Positions 17,515-29,815 are shown, counted from the first letter of the stretch. The stretch is DNA of 64,000 nt from VAZQ01 sp050179645 (GCA_050179645.1 JBFXEX010000003.1:26450-90449), one strand, 5' to 3'. The notes: generated from the sequence alone by a model not told the origin. A program made the numbers and translations.

Positions 17515-18602
17515 TCGGCGGCTTCCTTGAGCGCGCCGCCGCAGCTCGAGCCCTGGCCCGCGCTGCAGCCGTAGCAATGGCCCGCGACCCGGATCGGCGC
17601 ATCCGTGAGATCGGCATCGAGCAGATCGGCGAGATGCACCCGCGCGCGGCCATCGAAGCTGAGCGGCAGGTCGAGCATCTGGTTGAAATCGCAGTCGTAG
17701 ACATAACCCTGCCAGTCGACGGAGATCAGACTTCGGCACATAACGCCGGCGAGATTGGCATCGGCGTGCGCCGCCTGCAGCAGGTCGAGATAGCGGTCGA
17801 ATTCCCCCTTTGCGATCAGGATGGCTCCGAACCGCTGGATCGGCATGTTGGCGAGCGTGTAGAGGCGGTTGAATACGATGCCGTGTCGTTCGCCGAGCAT
17901 CCGCTTGTAGTCGGCTTCCAGGCTGTCCTGCGGTGGCGGGAGCGACGCACCCTGCGGATTGTACACGAGATCGAGCATCAGCCCGCTCCCCTCGCGTCCA
18001 TATCCCAGCGCGTTGAGCCGGCGCAGGCCGCGGATCGAGCCGCCGAACACGCCCTTGCCGCGCTGACGGTCGACGTTGTCCTCCAGGTAGCAGGGCATCG
18101 AGGCGACGATCTCGACCTGATGATCGCGCAGGAATTCGCCCAGGTCCTCTTGTCCGCGCTCCTCCAGGACGGTGAGATTGCAGCGGTCCATCACACGGAC
18201 GCCCAGGTCGCGCGCGCCCGTCACGAGACGGCGGAAATTCGCGTTGAGCTCCGGTGCGCCACCGGTGATGTCAAGCGTGGTGACGTTGCGGCGCGACAGG
18301 AACGTCAGCACCGTGTCGGCTACCTCCGCCGGCATCTCTTCGGTGCGGCTCGGCCCGGCGTTCACGTGGCAATGCGTGCACGACTGGTTGCAGCGATAGC
18401 CGACGTTGATCTGCAGCGTCTCCAGCCGCCCGCGGCGCAGCGCCGGAAATTCGATCCGTTCGAGCAGTGGCCACGTATCGCGCATTCGGGCGGGGGTCCG
18501 GTGGTGCGGGGCGGCAAGCTTGCACACCCCATCGGCGGCGTCACGCCGCTTGCCTGCGCCGCATGGACAATTTCGTGTGAGGGGTAGGGATCCGTCCGTC
18601 AC
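17511..18602 (-). CDS. arsS: Arsenosugar biosynthesis radical SAM protein ArsS
   Basis: The 363-residue product carries the 4Fe-4S/SAM motif C71-x3-C75-x2-C78 in GYRCNQSCTHCHVNAGP. DITGGAPELNANFRRLV follows, and the C-terminal DUF3641-type cysteine region is GHCYGCSAGQGSSCGG. This is the ArsS family that transfers the 5'-deoxyadenosyl group of SAM to dimethylarsinous acid. The GTG start at 18602 overlaps the upstream stop (GTGA). An ATG at 18485 would drop a 39-residue extension containing CPCGAGK. Homologues usually start near the latter, so the true start is uncertain. Neighbouring TIGR04282/TIGR04283 transferases agree with an arsenosugar route. Confidence 0.9.
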   Translation of the reverse strand: MTDGSLPLTRNCPCGAGKRRDAADGVCKLAAPHHRTPARMRDTWPLLERIEFPALRRGRLETLQINVGYRCNQSCTHCHVNAGPSRTEEMPAEVADTVLTFLSRRNVTTLDITGGAPELNANFRRLVTGARDLGVRVMDRCNLTVLEERGQEDLGEFLRDHQVEIVASMPCYLEDNVDRQRGKGVFGGSIRGLRRLNALGYGREGSGLMLDLVYNPQGASLPPPQDSLEADYKRMLGERHGIVFNRLYTLANMPIQRFGAILIAKGEFDRYLDLLQAAHADANLAGVMCRSLISVDWQGYVYDCDFNQMLDLPLSFDGRARVHLADLLDADLTDAPIRVAGHCYGCSAGQGSSCGGALKEAAE

Positions 18603-19375
18603 TTCGACGGGGCGGAAGCCGCGATGGCGCTGCCGTTATCAAGCCCGACGCGCCCGAAGCCTGGAAGCTTTACTGCGGGGTGACGCAGATCGAGGCCGGC
18701 GACCAGTCCGAGAAAGTTGAGTTCGACACCCTCGACCCAGCCGGCCTTGAAGCCCAGCACGCCCCAGAGCGAAATCTCTACGCCGGTGCCGCTGTCGGTG
18801 AGGCCCGCATAGGGCCGGTCGCGGAAATCCTTGCCGACGGCGTTCGACGGCAGCGTAACCTGCAGCTCCGGCACCGCACGCAGTACGGTGGCGGTGAAGG
18901 TGTTGCTGTTCGGGCCGGGCCAAACCCGATAGTCGCCGTAGTCGCGATAGGCGTATTCGGCGACCGCAGCCTGCACCCGCGGGATGAGGTCGGCGGCCTG
19001 CGAGCCGCGGATATCGAGCAGTACGTGCGGGGTGTCGCCGAACCAGCGGGCGTCCGGTGCCCAGCCGTTGGTGCGCACCGGCTGACCCCAGCCGACCACG
19101 TCGTAACGAGTCCAGGACGTGGCGTTCTCGGGTTTGAGCACGACCCAGCTATGCACGGCGAAAATGCCCTTCCAGCGCCCGGTACGGCCGGTCATCACCA
19201 GGAGGCGCGCGTCGTGATCGGCCGCCGCCGGCGGCAGCATGCCGACGCTCGACCAATTGGCTTGGCGGAAGCTCGCGGGACGCTCCTTGCTGGCATAGAG
19301 GGCGGCGTGGGCCGCGAGTGGCAGCAGGAACAGCGCGAGGAGTCCGGTAAGCATTTTTCTGACGGAAAGCCGCAT
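18599..19375 (-). CDS. DUF3750 domain protein, exported or membrane-anchored
   Basis: The 258-residue product starts MRLSVRKMLTGLLALFLLPL, a signal peptide or anchor cleaved near AHAA. The rest matches DUF3750 (FAVHSWVVLKPENATSWTRYDVVGW, WPGPNSNTFTATVLRAVPEL). In this family the conserved His in AVHSW and Asn/Ser in PNSNT suggest a papain-like/NlpC-type fold, but no activity is established. It overlaps ArsS by four bases, so at least ArsS and this gene share an mRNA. Whether it takes part in arsenic chemistry is unknown. Confidence 0.85.
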   Translation of the reverse strand: MRLSVRKMLTGLLALFLLPLAAHAALYASKERPASFRQANWSSVGMLPPAAADHDARLLVMTGRTGRWKGIFAVHSWVVLKPENATSWTRYDVVGWGQPVRTNGWAPDARWFGDTPHVLLDIRGSQAADLIPRVQAAVAEYAYRDYGDYRVWPGPNSNTFTATVLRAVPELQVTLPSNAVGKDFRDRPYAGLTDSGTGVEISLWGVLGFKAGWVEGVELNFLGLVAGLDLRHPAVKLPGFGRVGLDNGSAIAASAPSK

Positions 19376-19472
19376 GGTGTGACGTGAGGACAGGTTACGG
19401 ACAGAAATATGGCGCTTCGAGCCTAGCATTCGCAATAGGACGCGTCAGCGGCGCGCATGAAAATAAGGCACG

Positions 19473-20843
19473 TTACCGCACCCGGTTGCCGGACAGCGAC
19501 AGGTTGGCGTAGCGCTCGGCACCGCCCTTGACCAGGTCACCGGTGACGATCCGGCGCCGGTCGGTGCCGATGATGGCGCCGCGCAGGATATCGGCGATCA
19601 TGTTGTTGGCGATCAGCGCATTGCCGGCGTCGGGCGCGACCGATACGGCGATCCCGATGTCGGCCTTTCGGACGATATTTCCGGTCACCGCCACATCGCG
19701 GAGATATTGTCCAAAGCCCAGCATGATGCCGGCGGTGGGCGCGCCCTCGACGACATTGCCGCTCACCACGGTGTCGGCTTCGACCGAAATGCCGGTGCCG
19801 CCGACGTCGCCCGGATCGTTGCCGGCCGGCAGCTTAGGCAACAGATTGCGGATAAGATTGCCTTGTACGACCGCGAGCCGCCCGCCTTCGTTGAAATTCG
19901 TCACCGAGACGCCAATGGCGGCGCCATCGACCGTGTTGTTGGCGATCACCGCGCCTTCAAAGCCGAATTCCGCATAGAGCGCGACTTCCCGCACGCCGAC
20001 GATGCTGTTGCCTTCGATCTGGATATTGGATGCGGCTTAGCCCCGCACCGCCGTGTAGGCGCAGTCCTTGATGCGGTTACCTCGCACCATCACGTTGCCG
20101 GCGCGGAACACATTGATCGCATTGCCGTACTGACCGGACCCGCCTGACCGGTTGTCAATCGCCTCGATCCGGTTCTCGCTCACGATCGTGCCGTCGTCGC
20201 CGGCCTGCGAGCGCCAGACCTGAATGCCGTTGTTTCCGGCGTTGAAGACCGTGTTGCGAGCGATCATCAGCTCGCGCCCGTCGAGCGAATGCAGCGCTGC
20301 GTCGGCGATATCGGTGATCCGGTTGTCCGCAATCTCGCCGCCGACAGCGACGCACATGATGCCGTTGCGGCCCGAGGCAACGATCTCGCAACCGCTAATC
20401 CTGACATCCGTGCAGGTGTCGAACTGCACGAGGCCGGTTCGTTCCGGGAGCGGTCGCCGGCCGCCGTCGATGACCAAGCCGGTGAGGCCGATGTGGTCGG
20501 CGCGCGTGGCGGAGAGCAGGGGACGCGCTTCGGCGAGCATGAGCCGCGTCGCGCCGCGCCCGCCGACGATCTGCGCGCCCGCCGGAAGCGCGATACCGCC
20601 GACGCGATAGACGCCCGGGGCAATTGCGAGGGGGCTGCGACTGCGCGCGGTCTCGTCAATCGCACGCTGCAAAGCGCGAGTCTGGTCCTCATTGCTGCCG
20701 GGCCGCAGACCGAATTGCGCGGCGTCGACACCTAGCGCGCTGATTGTGGCGGCGGGTGCGGCGGAAGCCGCAGTCGGTGCACCGATGGCGGCGCCCATCG
20801 CGGTCGCTGTCAAGGCGAGCAGGCGTCGGCGATCGGGTCGCAT
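19473..20843 (-). pseudogene. Tat-exported beta-helix repeat protein (TIGR03808-like) split by an in-frame TAA
   Basis: Read through, the gene encodes 456 codons, the expected length for TIGR03808. The start MRPDRRRLLALTATAMGAA follows AGGAG and has a twin-arginine signal. A right-handed beta-helix follows with repeated N-x-I/V turns (IADNRITDI, MIARNTVFNAGNNGIQV, VSGNVVEGAPTAGIML). A TAA at plus-strand 20037-20039 (codon 269) interrupts it after YTAVRG; the frame continues at once with AASNIQIEGNSI through 187 more residues to the true stop. No frameshift is needed, so this is a nonsense change, readthrough or a sequencing error. The family's role is unknown; parallel beta-helices often bind polysaccharide. 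Confidence 0.85.
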
Positions 20844-20967
20844 GAGCGGCTCCTGAATGGTTCGGCGATCGGGCGCGCAAGGGGCCCGAAGCCCTGAGGC
20901 CACGGCGCAAATCTAATTCCGGATAGGTGTTCGCGCCTGAATGTCGGCAGCGTTTGTGCGGATAGCG

Positions 20968-21588
20968 TTAACGCAGCGCTGCGGCGGCGGCCCTGACAAT
21001 CGCTTCGCCGGCCCGCAGCAGATCGTCGAACGAGAGCGCCGTTCGTGCGGCCCCCGCGGCCGATCGTACCGGCGGTACGTGAACGAAAGTTGCAAGCTGT
21101 GGCCGTCCGGTGTGTGCAGTTTCGGCAGCCCGCCAGCACAGGTAGTTGCACAAATAGCCTCCGGCATCGCGGGAGCGCCGGATCGGCACGCCGGCCGACC
21201 GCGCCGCTGTAAGAAGCCGGTCGATCGGTGCGGGCATCGCCAACGTGACCGGTGCGTCGGTCGCAATGGTGGTGGCGTCCGGAAAGCGGCCGGCCGCATC
21301 CGGGATGCTGCAGGAGAGGGCATTGCGCGCGAGCGCTTCGATCCGCATGTGCCGGCTACGCGCGGCGAGCCCGAACATGATGAGGGCGTCAGGGTTCTCG
21401 CGTGCGATCAACTCCGGGAGTTCGCGGTCCACGGCTTCGTAGCTGACGTGGAACACGTGCGCGAGCCGGCGCACCTGGGCAACGCCCGGATGCCGGCGCC
21501 GCGCCAGTTCCATGACCAGTGGTTCGGTCGGGTTGACCGGTGCGCCGGGGAACGGACCAAAACCCGTCAACAGAATCGTGGTCGTCAT
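20968..21588 (-). CDS. pcp: Pyroglutamyl-peptidase I family protein (peptidase C15)
   Basis: The 206-residue product begins MTTTILLTGFGPFPGAPVNP, the classic C15 opening. The catalytic triad is visible as E84 (MRIEALARN), C147 (GGYLCNYLCWR) and H170 (ATFVHVPP). The enzyme removes N-terminal pyroglutamate from peptides in the cytoplasm. Length is normal for the family. It lies 97 bases downstream of meaB on the same strand, and there is no functional link I can see. Confidence 0.9.
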   Translation of the reverse strand: MTTTILLTGFGPFPGAPVNPTEPLVMELARRRHPGVAQVRRLAHVFHVSYEAVDRELPELIARENPDALIMFGLAARSRHMRIEALARNALSCSIPDAAGRFPDATTIATDAPVTLAMPAPIDRLLTAARSAGVPIRRSRDAGGYLCNYLCWRAAETAHTGRPQLATFVHVPPVRSAAGAARTALSFDDLLRAGEAIVRAAAAALR

Positions 21589-21685
21589 GGTTGCACTATG
21601 ATGCGATGGGCGGATGTCGGCACCAAACCGGCGAGGACCTCGAAGACTATATACTTCACGTGATCTGTATGGTTCGCCCGGCGAG

Positions 21686-22684
21686 TCACAGACCTGCCAA
21701 CGTCGCAATCTCGTCGACCGCGACCGCTGGCGACATCCTGCCGTCCGCCACCGCGGCTTCCAGCGATGGCAGTTTGGCTCGCACCCGCGCGTCCGATCTG
21801 AGGCGGGCCTGCAGGCGATCCTCCAGCATCGCCCACATCCATTTGACCTGCTGCTCGCGGCGGCGCGCGGCGAATTCGCCAGTCGCCATTGCGCGCTCGC
21901 GATGACGAAGCACCGTCGACCACAACTCGGCAATGCCGTCGCCGGTCATTGCCGAGTAGGTGACGACCGGCGGCGTCCAGTTGACGGAGCGAGGGCTCAG
22001 GATATGCAGCGCAGCGCGATATTCTGCAGCCGCTGCCCGAGCCCGCGCGAGATTATTGCCGTCGGCTTTGTTCACCGCGATCATGTCGGCAAGCTCGATC
22101 ACGCCCTTCTTCAGGCCTTGCAGTTCGTCGCCGGCGCCCGGCAGCATCAGTACCAGGAAAAAATCCGTCATGTCGGCGACCGCAGTCTCCGATTGTCCGG
22201 TGCCGATCGTTTCGACCAGCACGATGTCGAAGCCGGCGGCTTCGCAAATTAGCATCGACTCACGCGTCTTGGCGGCGACGCCGCCGAGCGTGCCACCGCC
22301 GGGGGAGGGCCGCACGAACGCGTTGGGGTCGTTGGCGAGCCGTGCCATGCGGGTCTTGTCGGCGAGGATCGATCCCCCGGTGCGCGCCGAGGACGGATCG
22401 ACCGCCAGCACCGCAACCTTGTGGCCGCGCTTCGTCAGATGCGCACCGAGTGCATCGATGGTAGTCGACTTGCCGACGCCCGGCACGCCGGTAATCCCCA
22501 CACGAACAGCCTGTCCGGTTCGCGGCAACAGTGCCTGCACCATTTGCCGCGCCGCCGACTGATGTTCAGAGCGCCGACTCTCGACCAACGTGATCGCGCG
22601 CGCGACGCTCGCGCGCTCTCCGGCCAGAACTCCGTGTGAGAGCAAGGCGGGATCAGCCGTCCGTCCCGAGGTGCGCAAAGCCAT
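21686..22684 (-). CDS. meaB: Methylmalonyl-CoA mutase-associated GTPase MeaB
   Basis: The 332-residue G3E GTPase has the P-loop GVPGVGKST (66-74), the AVDPSSARTGGSILADKTRM segment, FVRPSPGGGTLGGVA, VETIGTGQSE and NKAD. MeaB protects methylmalonyl-CoA mutase and gates adenosylcobalamin loading. The mutase genes are on the same strand 3 kb upstream, separated by a lipoprotein gene and an opposite-strand hydrolase, so they form a functional rather than a single-operon set. The full length and C-terminal dimerisation arm (WMWAMLEDRLQARLRSD) are intact. Confidence 0.95.
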   Translation of the reverse strand: MALRTSGRTADPALLSHGVLAGERASVARAITLVESRRSEHQSAARQMVQALLPRTGQAVRVGITGVPGVGKSTTIDALGAHLTKRGHKVAVLAVDPSSARTGGSILADKTRMARLANDPNAFVRPSPGGGTLGGVAAKTRESMLICEAAGFDIVLVETIGTGQSETAVADMTDFFLVLMLPGAGDELQGLKKGVIELADMIAVNKADGNNLARARAAAAEYRAALHILSPRSVNWTPPVVTYSAMTGDGIAELWSTVLRHRERAMATGEFAARRREQQVKWMWAMLEDRLQARLRSDARVRAKLPSLEAAVADGRMSPAVAVDEIATLAGL

Positions 22685-22881
22685 AGATTTGCCCTAGATG
22701 GCCCTGCCGGCACCGCCCGCCGGTGTTCTTCGGGCGTGGTCCATGGCAATATTATCGCAGAATTTCAATGATTTATTCCTTCATGGCGGCGCCAGGCCCG
22801 CTTTCTGCGCGATGGTAAAGATTCTCCTGCGGGTCCGGAACCGCCAGCTAATATAGCCGTGGATGGGGTCGGGAGGGATCA

Positions 22882-25038
22882 ATGCGTCGACAAGCGCTTT
22901 CGACCGCTTGGGCCGTATCTCTGTTTGCCTGTCTCGCAGCCGGACCGGGCCACGCCGCGGACCTGATCTGGGAGGTCGAGAACCCGTTCCGTTTCTTCAA
23001 GCCGACCAAGTCCTTTGCGCTGCACGAAGCAGCCTACGAGGCGGTGCGAGGCGATCCCGCAAGCCCGCTACCGCCGAACATCATCTGGCGAACCGAGCGA
23101 CGCCTCAACGATCCCGATTGTCGGGACCCGTCTCATCCCGACAAGTGTGCCGCAACGGCCGGCAAACGCTATCAGCAGAGCCGGCTGGGCTGGGCGGCCC
23201 AGACCGTCGGCGAGACCTGTTATGAGAGCAACGGTCATCCGCGCCGCTATTCGACGCGCTGCGAGCGCAAGTATTCATGGGGCAGCGCCAAGGAAGATTA
23301 CGTTCTACCCGAAGCGCACACCGTAACGATCCGCATCGCGTCCCGACATCTGGCCGGTATCACCGGCGATTGCACTTGGCAGTGGCAGCCGCGCAAGGCC
23401 GGCGGCAAGATCGAGAGCAGGAAGCTTGCCTGCAAGAACAAGCTGACGATTGCGCGCGTGCCGCATGCACTGGACCGTGCGCATTCCGGCGTCAGCGTCT
23501 CGGTAAAGCTGCCCGACGGCCGCGAACTGGTCGACCAGGATGTCGTGGTCGAGGATATCTTCATCGTCGCGCTCGGCGATTCGTTCGCCTCCGGCGAAAG
23601 TAATCCCGACCGGCCGGTGCAGTTCAGCGCGTCCCGCGAGATGGTCTACGATCCTATGCTCGTGCGGCAGGACGTTGCCCGCGCCCGCACGCCGGCCCCG
23701 GCGCCGGGGTTCGGCCTGGCGGCCGCGGAGGATCACTACAATCCCAAGGTGCTGCCGCGGCGTTTCATGAACGATGAAGCGGCCGGCCGGTTCCACACGC
23801 TCAATTCGGCGGAGTTCGCGGCAGCGTTCGAAAAGGCATCGGCGCGCTGGCTGAGCCGCGACTGCCATCGCTCGCAGTACGGCTATCCGTTTCGGGTGGC
23901 GATCCAGCTCGCGTTGGAGAATCGCCATCGCTCGGTGACGCTGGCGAGCTTCACCTGCTCGGGCGCCGAGGTGGCGGAAGGCTTGTTCGGCGAACTCGAT
24001 CCGCGCGAGGGCAATGAAACGGTGCGCGCGCAGCTGGACCAGTTGAGCGATCTTCTGTGCCGCGGGCCGCGTACCCTGGGCGCCAGTTACACGCTGCCGG
24101 TGTTCTCGCCGGGTAGCACGCAGATCACCTCCCAACGGTTCGCCAAATCCTGGTGTCCGCCGCAGCGGCGCAAGCGGCCGATCGATGTGGTGCTGATGTC
24201 GATCGGCGGCAACGATGTCGGGTTCGGTCCGCTCGCCGCCTATGCGCTGACTGAATCGGCCGGTGACTTGGCGCCGATCGCCGGGTTGGTCGGGCGCAGC
24301 GTTCGCTTCGGGCCGCAGATTTCGCGGCGATATCTCGAGGTGCTCGACGAGCGCATGAAGGCCGTGAAAGACGCCTTGCACGACGGCTTTGGTGTTTCGC
24401 CCTCGCGGGTGGTGCAATCGTCCTACGAACCGATCCAGTACGACGAAACTGGCGCGCTGTGCGGTTCGCAGCCTTCGCTTGGCGTCGACGTTCACGTCGG
24501 GCTGAGCCTCAATCGGCAGCGAATGGCCGAGACGGCCGAATTCCTGCGGGACTTCCTCGGCCGGCTCGAATGCATCGCGCATGGCAAGAGCCGCAGCGGT
24601 TGTCCGGCGAATCTCGCTACCGGCGCCGGTACCGGCTTCACGCTGGTGACCGACCATATTCCGGAGTTCGCCAAGCGCGGCGTGTGCGCGCGCGACCCCA
24701 AGCGGTTGTTGGCCGACGGCGTCAACATGCGCGTGCCGCGACGGCCCAACAATGGCGACGAGTTCAAGCCGTTTTCACCGGCCGCGACGCTGATCTATGC
24801 GCATCGGTGGCGGCTGTTCCGGACACCGAACGACGCCTTCCTCGCCGCGAATACCCACCGCGATGGCATTTCGCTGTTCGATACCCTGCAGCCGGCCTGG
24901 GCCGGGCTCTATAGCGGCGCCATTCACCCGACCGCCGAGGCGCATGCGATCGTCGCCGACTATGTTGTCCGACACGTGCGCGCCGTCATCGCGGGCGGTG
25001 ACGACCGCCGCGGCGTGGTGGAGGGGCGGGCACAATAG
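22882..25038 (+). CDS. Large secreted SGNH/GDSL-type hydrolase
   Basis: The 718-residue product has a signal peptide (cleavage near GHAA, residue 26), then about 200 residues with several cysteines and no family I recognise. The SGNH domain follows: block I FIVALGDSFASGESNP with S234, block III SIGGNDVGFG (442-445 GGND), and a terminal SGAIHPTAEAH with the catalytic His near residue 680. The Asp usually three residues before that His is replaced. SGNH enzymes are lipases, esterases or carbohydrate deacetylases. This is longer than usual, and the N-terminal part may be a binding module. It probably acts in the periplasm or outside the cell. Confidence 0.82.
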   Translation: MRRQALSTAWAVSLFACLAAGPGHAADLIWEVENPFRFFKPTKSFALHEAAYEAVRGDPASPLPPNIIWRTERRLNDPDCRDPSHPDKCAATAGKRYQQSRLGWAAQTVGETCYESNGHPRRYSTRCERKYSWGSAKEDYVLPEAHTVTIRIASRHLAGITGDCTWQWQPRKAGGKIESRKLACKNKLTIARVPHALDRAHSGVSVSVKLPDGRELVDQDVVVEDIFIVALGDSFASGESNPDRPVQFSASREMVYDPMLVRQDVARARTPAPAPGFGLAAAEDHYNPKVLPRRFMNDEAAGRFHTLNSAEFAAAFEKASARWLSRDCHRSQYGYPFRVAIQLALENRHRSVTLASFTCSGAEVAEGLFGELDPREGNETVRAQLDQLSDLLCRGPRTLGASYTLPVFSPGSTQITSQRFAKSWCPPQRRKRPIDVVLMSIGGNDVGFGPLAAYALTESAGDLAPIAGLVGRSVRFGPQISRRYLEVLDERMKAVKDALHDGFGVSPSRVVQSSYEPIQYDETGALCGSQPSLGVDVHVGLSLNRQRMAETAEFLRDFLGRLECIAHGKSRSGCPANLATGAGTGFTLVTDHIPEFAKRGVCARDPKRLLADGVNMRVPRRPNNGDEFKPFSPAATLIYAHRWRLFRTPNDAFLAANTHRDGISLFDTLQPAWAGLYSGAIHPTAEAHAIVADYVVRHVRAVIAGGDDRRGVVEGRAQ

Positions 25039-25056
25039 CCCGCCGAGGCGGAGCGG

Positions 25057-25590
25057 CTATTCTCGCACCAGCTTGGAGACCGGCTCGCCGAGATCGACGA
25101 AGCCGAACAAGCCGACTACATCCTTGATCCCGGCGATGTCGCATTCGAACTGCCCGTTCACCTCAACGCCGAGCGCCTCGACTTTGGCCCGATCCTGGTC
25201 GCTGCATTGCGGGGCATGGAGGAACGCTTCCTTGCCGACGAAGCGGAACACGGCGTAGCCGTAGCCGGGCTGGTCTTTCTCCGCCTTGGCCTGGCTCAGA
25301 AAGCGCCCGTCGATGCCCATCGGGTGGAATGAGATCACGATCGCCTCGCCCTTCTCGTTGGTGAAGTCGTAGGCGCCGTCCGGCCGCCGCTTGATGATGA
25401 ACGTCTCCTGGCGGTTGTACTGGTCGCCTTCGCCGCGCTCGAACACGCCATAGCGTCCGCCCTCACCGAACGGCGCGGCCGCGGTGGCGAGATCAAGCTT
25501 CGGCTGCTCGGAGATGAAGCAGCCGGACAGGAACAGCGAGAAAACGGCGGCAAGAACGAACGGGACTGCTTTGATTCGGACCCCAGCCAT
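25057..25590 (-). CDS. Predicted lipoprotein of unknown function
   Basis: The 177-residue product starts MAGVRIKAVPFVLAAVFSLF and has a lipobox SLFLSGC, so Cys25 would be lipidated. The mature part (for example RYGVFERGEGDQYNRQETF, GEAIVISFHPMGIDG) is soluble and has a late Cys pair, CSDQDRAKVEALG and GQFECD. I recognise no domain. It is convergent with the SGNH hydrolase gene, ending 18 bases from it. Confidence 0.72.
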   Translation of the reverse strand: MAGVRIKAVPFVLAAVFSLFLSGCFISEQPKLDLATAAAPFGEGGRYGVFERGEGDQYNRQETFIIKRRPDGAYDFTNEKGEAIVISFHPMGIDGRFLSQAKAEKDQPGYGYAVFRFVGKEAFLHAPQCSDQDRAKVEALGVEVNGQFECDIAGIKDVVGLFGFVDLGEPVSKLVRE

Positions 25591-25705
25591 GACGATGGAT
25601 TGCCCCCAATAACCAATTCGCATTGATCATTGCAGGACATTCAAGCCGAAAGTTGACGGCGAGTTCGGGCACGAAGGCGCATGCAAGCTGAGCAAAGCGC
25701 GGACG

Positions 25706-27867
<2,162 letters not shown>

Positions 27868-27871
<4 letters not shown>

Positions 27872-29760
27872 CGGCGGCTGCTCGCGCTGTTCCCGGTGCC
27901 CAGAATATCATGCGCAGCCTTGAGCGTCGCCAGCACATCGCATCCGGCGTAAATAAAGGACGATACCCCTGCGGCTTCGAGCTCGGCCTTTCGCTCGCCC
28001 GGCCGGCCCGCGAGATAGATGTGGCGGCCTCCTGCGGCCTTGATGTCGCTGGCGGCGGCCACGGCCTCTTGAGCATAGACATCGTCCGACGAGCACAGGC
28101 AGGCGAGGATGGCGCCAGATGCCTTGAAGGCCACGACCATCTCGTCGCGGCCGGCGAACCCAACGTTGGCGACTGCCTCAATGCCACCGGCCTCGAAGAA
28201 GTTCTTGGCAAAGGTCGCGCGCGTATTGAAGTCAGCAATGCGGCCGAGGTTGGCGAGAAAGATTTTCGGGCGCGCGCCCGTCGCCGCAAGCACGCGATCG
28301 GAGGCATCGCGCAGCGCTTCGTACGGTTGCGCCAGCCGCAGCGGAGGCAACGGCGAAAAGGCGATCGAGTCCGGGTAGGGCGAAAGTGCCACCGGCTGCA
28401 CGTCGAGTACGGCAACCTTCTCTTCGGCGAGGTCGGGATAATCGCTCGTGCCGGTGATCGCATCCTTGCGGCGCGCGACCGCAGCTTCGCGTTCGGTGCG
28501 TGCTGCCGCTACCTTTTGCTGGATCAAGCCGGCTTCCAGCGCGGTCCATGCGCCGCCCGCCTGCTCGATCTCCTGAAACAGCGACCACGCCTTGTGGCAC
28601 AGGTCGGACGTCATGGCCTCGATGGCGCCCGAGCCCGCCGTCGGGTCGGCGACCTTGGCGAGGTTCGATTCCTCGATCAGCAAGAGTTGCGTGTTGCGGG
28701 CAACGCGGCGCGCGAACCTGTCCGCGAGTCCGCTCGCCTGGGTGAACGGCAGCACCGTCACCGCATCGGCGCCGCCGAGCCCGGCCGCCACCGTGGCGAT
28801 GGTTTCGCGCAGCATGTTCACGTACGGGTCGCGCTGCGTCATCATTCGCCACGCGGTTTCGGCGACGACGAGGACGGGCTTTGGAGCAAGCCCGCAGACC
28901 GCTTCGACCCGCGCCCAAAGCTTCCGCATCGCCCGGAACTTGGCGATGGTGAGAAATTCGTCGGCGTCGGCGGCAAGACGGAAATAGATCATGCCGCGCG
29001 CGGCATCGAGCGCGCTGCCGCCCGCTTCCAGCGCCCGAAGGTAGGTGACGGCGACAGCGAGCGCATACCCCAGCTCCTGCGCCTCCGAGCCGCCCGCATT
29101 GTGGATCACCCGGCCGTCCGCGGGCGCGAACGGCCCGCGAAAGCCCTGTTCGGCGAGGTCCGAAATCACCGCATTGAAGATCGGCGTCAACGCATCCCAG
29201 GACAGCGGGCTGCCGCCTCGCATCGTGGCGGCGCCGATCGGGTCGAAGCCGAAACGAATCCGGGTCTCGGCCGGATCGATGCCACGCCGTTTCACCAGCG
29301 CAGCGACGTGCATGCCGGCATCTTTGGTCTGCGGTGAGAGATCGAGGTCGAGCGCGATGCCGGCGTCCAGATAGACGTCCGCCAGCACGCGCTCGATGGT
29401 GGCGTCGGAAGCGTCAAGGCCGTAGCCATAGGCGCCGACAGACCCGCCGAATACCAGCGCAAGGCCGGTTGCGCCGTTTTCCAGGTCGTGCAGAGCCTGT
29501 GTATTGGCGGCGGCCGGGTCGGGGTGATCGACGCGCTGAATGATCGCCCAGGGGAGTCCCGGACTGCGGCCAAGGACCGGCTCCGCGTCGGCGGCGCGGG
29601 CGTAGAGCGGGCTGATGGCCAGGCCATCGTAAGTCCGGCTGACAAGCCGCTTCTCGAATGGCGCGCCTTTGAGCACGCCGTCGACCAGCTTGCGCCATTG
29701 CTCCTGCGTGGCCGGCGGAAATTCGGCGGCCAGCGGCAGTTCGTCGAGGGCATCGGTCAT
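27868..29760 (-). CDS. Methylmalonyl-CoA mutase, small subunit
   Basis: The 630-residue product is the structural partner of the catalytic subunit, sharing the barrel fold (PWAIIQRVDHPDPAAANTQ, GGSVGAYGYGLDAS). As usual for this subunit the cobalamin motif is degenerate: NLGRIADFNTRATF stands where D-x-H-x-x-G would be. The ATG at 29760 is preferred over an upstream in-frame one that would run into the folK-side gap. It precedes the large subunit with a four-base overlap, giving heterodimer stoichiometry by coupling. Confidence 0.95.
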
Positions 29761-29815
29761 GGTCACAAGATGCCTCCCCGCCAGTTTCGTTGCAAACCGC
29801 GGGCCAACCGCCGCA

